From NCBI RefSeq assembly GCF_051020955.1, contig NC_135029.1, positions 5,412,001-5,476,000 on the forward strand: a stretch of 64,000 nt of DNA, given 5' to 3'. This document shows positions 56,023-64,000 of this stretch, in pieces. A program made the position numbers and the translations under genes. The notes under the pieces were generated by a model that saw only the letters and a program-made list of their open reading frames with translations, was not told where the DNA came from and did not search any database. This stretch comes from Megalopta genalis (lineage: Eukaryota > Arthropoda > Insecta > Hymenoptera > Halictidae). Within the stretch, counting starts at the first letter, position 1, and each line of letters starts with the position of its first letter.

Positions 56023-59000
56023 GAAGGCGGCGGAATAAAATGAATGAAACGGATTCTAATGATCCAGAAAAAAATCGGGGTTGCCTCACTCGAAGCGCCG
56101 AATCGGTGAAAATAATTCGAGTGGGTACTTCTTCCGTAACGCCGGGGGCTACGAGGGATAAGTAAGGGATTCTGTCGTGGCTGTTTAAGCGGCGCAGCTT
56201 CGTGGCTAAGATTGGAGTTAGCTCACCCTCCACCGGATACAAACTATTGCATCGCATCGTCCGCCTCAGGATGTCCGATCGAGTTATCGTTCGGTACCCT
56301 CCTCTGCGCGCCTTCTTCATCTAGAAACGCGGAACGTACCTACAGGCTACAAGCCACCCCTGCTACCCAGCTATTCGCTTTCAACCTCTTCCACCCTCTG
56401 CCACCCCCGCCTAGCCCCGGCCGATTCTTCTTCTAACCGGAGCTACCATCCGGTATCAGAATAATTCGCATTTATTTGCTGCGCGTCTCCGACAGGGCGC
56501 CTCGACTCGCTATAATGAAATGTCGTCGTCGTGCGCAATAAGACGAAGGTCGGTTCTTATATTAGCGGAATAAAGCTTTTATTATGTTGCCTCACGGACC
56601 CTCGCGGGATCACGATATCGTCTACTTTTAGAACTGGATTACATGTGGTGCAGCTTGTGTGTCTCTTCGTTACTTTATGCTCTTGTCGAGTTACGTTGTA
56701 TTAATCAGTGCCGTATAATTATCTTGCCGAGCTACGGCATGCTAACGTTATATTAATTAATTATCGATTTATAAGCAGAGGGCTTTGCTATGCTTGCGCA
56801 CTCTCTGTTATTAGATGCTACCCTGCGTGTGCTGGTGCTTGGGATTATTCGAACGGCAGGGATTCTATGGTTCGTCTCGATTTTCAAAGGTTCCTGTAAG
56901 CCTGGTCTTTTACTTTTTAGGATTCAGGTGTAATTCGTCGCTTTCAGAAATCAATGAATTAGGTTCTTTGTGCTTTGGTCTGGTGCGAGATTGAAATTAC
57001 TGAATCAGTGTGCGCATTTCATGCGAGCATGAATATCTGAATTATTTAATCGTTGTGCTGGTGTAGCTTCTGATTGATCTGTGAAGGTTATTGTACAATA
57101 ATTGCAATATTATTCGGGATTTCAGTCGTTGAATTTAAATTTTAGCAAATTTTTGTATATAGAACGAGATAAATAACAATTGAAGAATTAGTTTTTCTCT
57201 AAAACTATCGCCAAATCTAGAAATGTTTTTTTAACTAGTAGAGTGCAGGTTGCATTCATATATGATTTGTTAAAAACATGTTTAACTAAACACGATTACA
57301 ATGTAATGTAACTTTCGTGATCATCATATGAAATTAAATTGTTCTCTAAATATAATATTCTATCTTCTGAATATTTAATGTCGTTCAAATAATTCTGAGC
57401 CAAAGTGTATGTATATTTAAATCAGAGTGACAAGACATTTAAAATTTATACACTGTACATACCGATACATTAGATTAAAATATTGATAGTAATTGATAAA
57501 ATGATGAGATTCGGGTAATTCTTTCGATCACAAACTACTTGAATTTTTAATTATTGTTGAATGAAGATTATAATGCAACTGTGGTATGTAGCTATGAGAG
57601 TAGGTACATGTAAATACAATTATGAAGCCCTTATCAAAAATTATATTAAATGAATATATTGCAACAATACGAAACGATTCTATATTTCTATGTTACTTCC
57701 TTTTTGCTTAGATATGTATAATACACCAGTTATTTATGTGTCTTGATTAACAGTTTGCAATCACAATTTTGCGAAATACGATTAAAAATTTGAAGCCCTT
57801 TAATAGAAACTCGCAATTTGAAAATATAGTATAACACATTTTCTAGATAATCAATAAACATCAAATTGAAATTTGTGAAATTTGACCATTAATACGGATA
57901 ACGTGCTAATTTATCCAAATCTAAAAATACAAGGGTTGTAGGCAGAAACTCTTGAAATTAGATTTAAACTCGCGCAGTTAGATTTAGTTTTGATTTTGAC
58001 AAATATGTTCTATCAGAAAAGGTACGGAAAACTATTTCCAAGTAACAGAAGAACCATGAAAATCGATTCGAAAATATTTCTTTCGTGCCTGTCCGAAACC
58101 GAGTGCAATGGAATCGATTTACGGACGGTTATTCGATAAATTTGCATTTTCACGGAAGTAACAGAGAAATTGAAGTTCGCGGAATTACCGCGGCTAAATT
58201 ACGGCTGGGAACCATTTAAGTGACTTTCATGGAGGGCTTTGAACGAAGTTTGGAAAATTCCTCTTACCGGTGACTCCCGGATACCGTAATAGGAAGTAGC
58301 TTCGAGATACATCACTCACCTGAAACGAAAGGAGAAAAAAAGGTGTTATTGCAGAGCGGCTGGTGGATATATATCAATTTAGGAAGGAATCTACGTTTAC
58401 GTACAGTCGAACAACGAGGAACGAAGTGAAAGTCGAGGCGAATTAATGCCTGTCGGACGTATTGCCAGGCAAAACGGTTCGGACAGGATCGATCTGCAGA
58501 TTAAATTTTCATTTACCGTAACGCCTGTGCCTTTGCGCGATAATGGCGTAAATTCGCCCGCTCGGCTGCATCGCCCGGGTTCATTAAAGCGGCCCGGCTC
58601 TCGTTTAATCCTCGTGAACCTACCGAAATCATGTTCGATAAACATTACCGCAATGCAGCGATTTTCTTTGGTGACTGAGTTAAGAACGCCCGGCCGAGTT
58701 TGCTTGACTGGTTAGAGGAATTCCCCGTTTACAAACTACCGGGGGCTACTGATCCTTGAAAATTGTTCGCCTATCGGCTGACGATTACAGCGCGGCGTTG
58801 TGTGCCCGCGCAAAAACTGTAAGCCGAAAATGCGTTAGGGCAGCACGAACTCGATGTTTGTTCTTTAAGGACGTCGTTAATCCCCGGGGCTTTCTGCAAA
58901 GCCTTGTTTGGTTCACGGAGGGCTGGTGTGCGTTTCCATCGCTGCCGCCGCGAATGGCGGAGACTTCAACGATGGCAACGTAATTTCCCGTTCAACTACT

Positions 59001-59363
59001 GAAATATTTTATTGGTATCCGCTGAAAATTTTCCTTCGGACAGAAACGATCGAAGCAAGCTTTTCAGATTCTCAGGTGTGCTTGTGATTGTTGATTCATT
59101 CGGAACCGACGGTTAAACTTGATTCTAGAAAACGAATTACGTTATGGTTATTTTTGAATTGTTCTTCTCTCAGCGCATTTTTTGACGGAAGCTTCAAAGT
59201 TATTCAAATAATGAGGAACATTTTTGTAATCCTTGGGTAATACAATTTCAAGAATTTAGGTACCGTTTCTTTTCCACTTATTATTAGAACGTGTACAATA
59301 AAAAACAATACGATAGAAAGGTACATGACTAAGGTGATTTTCTTCAGACAAAATACAATGCTT
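55866..59363. other. Spacer with GC-rich patches (56000-56560, 58400-59000)
   Basis: Contains a (GA)n tract at 55973-56025. Frames at 55934-56320 (-), 56212-56436 (+), 58397-58645 (-) and 58446-58715 (+) overlap on opposite strands and lack recognisable domains. The stretch between the patches is AT-rich with nothing seen. Confidence 0.4.
55973..56025. repeat. (GA)n microsatellite
   Basis: GA tract ending in GCGA repeats. Confidence 0.9.
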
Positions 59364-59367
59364 TTAA

Positions 59368-59650
59368 CCCTAGAAAGATAACCATATGACAACGTACGTA
59401 AAAGATAACCATACGCTTCAGAGGCGTATGCTTTTCTAAGGCGTCAATTTTATACTAACAATGGATATTTATTTAAGTTAATCTAGTCATTTTAAAGGTT
59501 TGGCATTATTGTAAAAATAAAATGCATTTATATTATATTTTTTTATATTTTCAGTAATTTTAAACTTAAATCACTAGACCTCTATGAAAAACGGTGCAGT
59601 CAGTTGTTTATTTCGCAGGCGCCTCTGCGACGTAGGTTATCTTTCTCGGG
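59368..59650 (-). mobile_element. piggyBac MITE, copy 3 (inverted)
   Basis: 283 bp between TTAA at 59364-59367 and 59651-59654, in the opposite orientation to copies 1 and 2. The ends CCCTAGAAAGATAACC and CCCGAGAAAGATAACC are intact. It is very similar to the other copies except for a block of about 22 bases near 59591-59613, where the sequence is unrelated, so it may represent a subfamily or a patch replacement. Confidence 0.92.
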
Positions 59651-59938
59651 TTAAACAAGGACAAACGTGAGATAGTTCGTGTCACTCTCAAACTCAAATT
59701 GATAGAACGAACGGTGATATGTTTATTATCTGAATATTTCTATAAACAGCATGTAGCTAAATATGCATCAACGATCTACATCTTTAGTCTCTTTTCAAGA
59801 ATACTATTGAAATAACCAATTCATTTACTGTACGTTCGATAAGGCACGACACATGGCTTGTTCTTGGAAAAATATGTCTACCACGAATCTATTCCTCAAC
59901 ATGTTGCATTAGTGAGTCGTGAAAAGTTACGTTATGAC

Positions 59939-60114
59939 TAAATTGTGGATCTTTATTCATTTATGTGCAATTATGTGAAATACTAGATAGTATAAATAGC
60001 GTCTTCGGGTTTGCAACAACGAATCATCTGATCGGAGAAGCAGATAGTACAATCAAATCAATTATTAAAAAATAATCAGTAGAAATAAGAAATTGCATAC
60101 AGATCCTGAATCTA
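59939..60114 (-). mobile_element. hAT-like MITE, copy 6
   Basis: 176 bp. The left end is TAAATTGTGGATCTTTATTC followed by ATTTATGTGC; the right end is TTGCATACAGATCCTGAATC then TA. Flanking octamers GTTATGAC and GTTACAAT agree at five of eight positions and both fit the hAT target pattern. The ends have diverged but are still inverted. Confidence 0.55.
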
Positions 60115-60164
60115 GTTACAATCACCAAAGAATTGCAGAAGTTTGAAAAAGGAGAACACATATA

Positions 60165-60390
60165 TTAGGTCTACCGGAAAGTTCTGTCCGATAATGTCAT
60201 TGCAAATTTCGATAGGTATGCACATGTTCATTCGAGACCTATATTTTTGAAAAATGTTACTCACAAATTGCCATCACGCTGGCAAGAGGTCATAAGTAAC
60301 GACGGAAATTATATTGTACAATAAATATTTATGAAAAATCTATTATTTCCTTTTATTTCTTAAACGGACAGAACTTTCCGGTAGGCCTAA
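60165..60390 (+). mobile_element. mariner-derived MITE, 226 bp
   Basis: Same 26-bp inverted ends as the 34.8 kb mariner (TTAGGTCTACCGGAAAGTTC and on) with a clean TA target at 60163-60164 and 60391-60392. The first 80 or so bases match the 5' end of that mariner, including TATGCACATGTT. The right half contains the last 20 codons of the transposase on the plus strand (LPSRWQEVISNDG, stop at 60322-60324). Everything between is deleted. Confidence 0.92.
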
Positions 60391-60392
60391 TA

Positions 60393-61524
60393 GATGATAT
60401 AGACAAACGCGATACACCAAAAGAACAAGAAAGGAGTTTTTTCTTCACCGAAAGCAATGAAATGATTTTCGTCCGATAGTTCACGCGTCATCGTGACGGA
60501 TCGCTCGATTTCGAATCATTATATTTGCTCGAATCATTTAATTCCGTGGATCATTCCGCGACATCGTGCAAGATGAAACCGTGGAGATGTCAGTGAGTTT
60601 AATGTCCGTTCCGACCCTTCGTGAATTACCTCGCAGAGATTTATTAAAACCGTAAAGCAGAAGAAACGGCTCCGGCCGAGCGTGATGGTGCTCCCCGTTG
60701 TTCTCTGTGTTGGAAAGTGGTACTGGAAGCTCGTGGAGGAATGGCCAACAAAGAAAAGAGAACGAGCCTGTGCCTGACGTTAGTGAGCATGGGGGCATTT
60801 TCTTGGTCAAGCTTGTCCGGTCACGCTGGATTAGTTCCCGTTTTCTAACTCGAGACGATGCAACCAGCCAATTAAAGTGCCGTTAACCTTTCTCTGGTCC
60901 GTTGTTCCAGCTCCTCGGTTCATTCTTTTATCCGTGGAAATGGACAGATAGCCCGGTCCTTAACAGTTCTGCCCACGGGCGGAAGAATGCTACGCAGTCT
61001 TTGAAGTCATCAAACCAGACGATTCTCTTATTCCTTCTTCGGTCATTTTCTCCTGCACTCAAACCGACATCGACGTCAATAACACTGGTAAACACGATTT
61101 TTGTTACAAAGAATATTTTCACCGATCCATACGTACTTTTTCTCTCCGAATCGTTTTCTTCCCCATCACGTATGGTTTTTGTGCACTTACGCTTTCAATC
61201 ACTGTAAAATGCATATAAGCCACCGAGAGATCTACGAAAAACATTTTTTTCATTTTCGTTACAGGCTCAGATAAAAAGATCCAAGAAACGAGAATTTTTT
61301 ATTTTCTTTTTCGTCATCTCAAGTAATAGCAAAATTAAAAAAAAAACATTTTAGTCAGAGTCTAGTATACTAGTCTCTTTATCGTCCGAAGAAATTCAAG
61401 TTATTTAGTGCAGTTTTAAAATAGTTATCGCGTTTCGAATGGTGTACGGAGACTTTTACAACTGTCTCTATAACTGACTTTACGTGAAACTAACTCCCAA
61501 ATCTTCAAAAAGTGAAGCAAAATC
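60393..61524. other. GC-richer spacer, no gene seen
   Basis: Frames at 60538-60810 (-), 60698-60886 (+) and 60902-61207 (+) overlap on opposite strands and show no recognised domain. Confidence 0.4.
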
Positions 61525-61703
61525 CTGACTGCGGATCTTTGAAATAAAAGTTCGAGTGGATTATTGAAAACAGAAGTATTCCTTCTTTCAATGATTGCAA
61601 TTGATTGAAAACGATGCAACGATATTAATAACTCCTTCTAATCTCTTCATAATTTTCTCCGTGAGTTGATTTTTATGAAAAGACGCATAAAACTCATGCT
61701 CTA
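61525..61703 (+). mobile_element. hAT-like MITE, copy 7 (diverged)
   Basis: About 179 bp. The left end CTGACTGCGGATCTTTGAAA fits the family. The right end on the opposite strand, TAGAGCATGAGTTTTATGCG, fits with changes. Length as expected. No target duplication. Confidence 0.48.
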
Positions 61704-62486
61704 ACTATGAATCGTAAACGAACTCCTCCAATTTGACAAATTTCGGTCTATCGAAGCGAGTAAAATGTCTGTTCTAATAGAATCGTAACGGAGCCTGTTA
61801 GGGGCGAGTGGAAATCTATAAAGGGGGCATATAAAGGATCCATGATCGACATCGGGCAGGAGATCTCGAAATTCGCGAGGCAAAGCACAGCCGAGTAACG
61901 AGGGAACTTATCCGGGCGCGATTGCGGGAGTTACGTACATACATATATGTGGGATATTCGGTGACGCGACGGCTTTTTCAGGGACGTCAATATATTTGTC
62001 CCGGTGTGTACTTTGCTTCGTCTTATCTAGTTCTCTTTCCGCGCAAACTCAAGTAAAGTAAAGCAGTGGCTGGCTGCCAGCCAACCTCAGTTTTTTCGTC
62101 GTGAAGACGAAGCGCCGCGCGGAACGTTACAACCCATTGCACACGCCAAATCGTTTCTGGTGCCTGGCGCACCGAGCCAAGTCCTGCCCACCTACCTATC
62201 CCTAATGCCGCAACATTATTGGACATACGGGAATGCGAAAGTTGTTTCTTTCACGATAATTATCCACTTGTCCGGTCTCCGGGATGATCAAACCTCGGTC
62301 GACTTTCTTTTTCCCCGTAGCGCAGCCACGCACTCGTAAAAGCACCGCTTCATGTTGCCGCGGAAGTTCTTCGGAACACACTACCGATTAGATGCAGATC
62401 CCGAGATCCTGGCCTTCGCGTGGTTAGAAACAGAAATTGCTTCTCTGGCGTTACTTTTTCATTCATTTGTACGACACCGTTATAAC
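61704..62486. other. GC-rich spacer, no gene seen
   Basis: No domain-bearing frame. The plus-strand words near 62040-62330 are CpG-rich and unremarkable. Confidence 0.4.
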
Positions 62487-62679
62487 TGGATTGCGGATTT
62501 TACGTATTTATGGTGAATATCAATAGGTATGATTTAAAACTGGTGTAGTTACAAGAGATTAAGAATGTTGTATTAATTTGAGCTTATTTAAATTATCGCA
62601 GAAAGCGAAGGGACTTGTGCTTAGTTTCTATATCTTGTAATTGATGCAATTTTTATTTTGCACAAAGATCCGCGGATCC
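62487..62679 (-). mobile_element. hAT-like MITE, copy 8
   Basis: 193 bp. The left end is TGGATTGCGGATTTTACGTA followed by TTTATGG; the right end is TTTTGCACAAAGATCCGCGG then ATCC. These are inverted family ends. Flanking octamers (GTTATAAC, GTGAATGA) no longer match well. Confidence 0.58.
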
Positions 62680-62933
62680 GTGAATGACGTATGCGTTTTT
62701 TACGGTCGTAGCACAAAATGTTCCAATTTCTTCATGACGAGTATATTTTATGAAAGTTTGAAAAAATTGTATAAGAGTGTTATATTTAAACAAAATATGA
62801 AGAAAAGCAAACGTGTACAGTACAATAACAGTAGTTTACACATTTTTCAAAAAGATTGCAACAGCTAACTGGTTAATTGTTGCAGATATAGTGTGCAATG
62901 TAGAGAGTTTGTTTTCATTCAAATTGTAATCGC

Positions 62934-63111
62934 TAGACTGCGGATTTTTACGCAAAATGATAATTGTCTACAATAAATGCAACAAACAGAAGCCGGACAG
63001 AAAATTTGTTTATCCTGGAATAATTTCAATCTGTTGAGAGTAATGTAACTTTCAACTTCTTTAAATCGGTCCTACTCATTTTAGTCATAAATGCATAAAA
63101 ACAGCAGTCTA
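62934..63111 (+). mobile_element. hAT-like MITE, copy 9 (best preserved)
   Basis: 178 bp with the cleanest ends: TAGACTGCGGATTTTTACGC on the left, and on the opposite strand TAGACTGCTGTTTTTATGCA on the right. Flanks GTAATCGC (62926-62933) and GTAATCGA (63112-63119) match at seven of eight, an 8-bp target duplication. It lies about 250 bases from copy 8 in the opposite orientation. Non-coding; a hAT-type transposase elsewhere would have been needed. Confidence 0.8.
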
Positions 63112-63119
63112 GTAATCGA

Positions 63120-64000
63120 ATAGCTCTATTCTATTCGACTATTGTCGTTCATTTTGGAGGATATGTTCTAGTTCAATTATTTAAAAATATTACTGTTACA
63201 ATCATATAAATGTAAAACACGAAGAACGACTTAACGCCCTATAAATGTAGATATTTGTACACAAAACAACATTCAGTATTATTTGAATAAATCTATCATT
63301 TTATTTGATTCGTTTAATCAAAGGAAACAGTCTTAACGCGTGGCAGGGTATTACGAGAAATGAGAGTTCATAAGTTATCATCTCAGGGGTTGACTTACTC
63401 ATTGCAGATTAAATTCTGTTGAACCCAGGACCGCATTCGGTGATTTACATTCCAGGAAATATACTATTTACAAAACTTCATCACCTAACATTATGCCCCT
63501 TGTGCTTCTTATCTCCCCTAGATTCAACGTGCTTTCGTCTTCGCGCTCTATGTAATTTATGAGAGCTCCTTTATATCTGTTCCATCCGCAATACATATAA
63601 ATTCTATTTAACGAGAGTGACATTTATTGTTTCCCCAGTGTGATATAGGTGAAGGAAGGGCGATATAAATGGTACATGTTCCGCGAAGATTTGAATTTGT
63701 TTTCTTTACAATGGGTGTTTAATCTTCCACAAAGGGGAAATTTCTGCACTTAGATGTTGGAAAACAATGAAACAGTGAGGACTACCTCTTTAATTATGAA
63801 TTAGCCTTGGAATTTTCATTACAACGTTATTAAATATATATAATAACTTGTACCGTTCTGTAATACTGTTTAACATAGCGCTATTTTCCTTCTAATTTAA
63901 CGAAATTTGTCATAAAACTAAACTTCATTTGGTGTCAAATTAATCTATGAAAATGTAGATCTATTATAAAGTAGTTCAAATTAATCATGAAATCAAATTC
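63120..64000. other. AT-rich spacer to window end
   Basis: No gene, RNA or repeat recognised. Confidence 0.5.

Overview
No complete protein-coding gene, rRNA, tRNA or CRISPR array can be supported anywhere in this 64 kb. The window reads as intergenic or deep intronic DNA of an insect nuclear genome. A hymenopteran (bee, ant or wasp) is the best guess. The grounds are the sharp alternation of AT-rich DNA with short GC-rich patches in which CpG is not depleted, abundant (GA)n, (CT)n and (TA)n microsatellites, and a repeat content of short non-autonomous DNA transposons. The species cannot be named from sequence alone, and all composition statements are by eye.

The interpretable content is a layered set of mobile elements. 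(1) A true piggyBac-type MITE (TTAA target site, ends CCC[G/T]AGAAAGATAACC) is present three times, near 4.1, 41.0 and 59.4 kb; two copies differ at about three positions in 282 bp, so it moved recently. (2) Other TTAA-flanked MITE families lie near 3.1, 9.5, 24.7, 34.7/40.5 and 45.9 kb; the 45.9 kb element may keep a decayed Cys-rich piggyBac tail. (3) A hAT-like MITE family with TAGACTGC ends is present about nine times (12.5, 30.4, 42.4, 44.2, 49.7, 59.9, 61.5, 62.5, 62.9 kb). Its 8-bp target duplication is proven at 30.4 kb by an empty paralogous site at 38.8 kb. (4) A mariner family has one internally deleted copy with a recognisable transposase C-terminal half (34.8-35.4 kb) and one 226-bp MITE derivative (60.2 kb). 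(5) A palindromic Tc1-like MITE lies at 55.7 kb, and other foldback elements at 3.5, 10.6 and 53.6-53.9 kb. (6) A probable solo LTR with TATA box, initiator and poly(A) signal lies at 45.5-45.86 kb.

The best single locus is 34.69-35.63 kb. A 210-bp TTAA-MITE was partly tandem-duplicated, and one of the two copies then received the mariner. The second duplicate preserves the uninterrupted site, so the order of events can be read directly.

Local tandem arrays lie at 9.5 kb (106-bp period), 28.85-29.4 kb (about 185-bp period) and 48.5 kb (30-bp period). The GC-rich patches (about 1.0-2.6, 7.3-8.7, 10.7-11.7, 13.1-13.7, 14.9-15.5, 26-27.4, 29.4-30.0, 33.1-34.6, 38.9-40.3, 47.4-48.3, 50.3-51.3, 52.2-53.5, 56.0-56.6, 58.4-59.0 and 60.5-62.4 kb) are open in several frames on both strands because they are poor in TA-containing stops. 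None shows a recognisable protein. They are more likely noncoding, possibly regulatory. The one open frame I would test as coding is at 22.77-23.18 kb.
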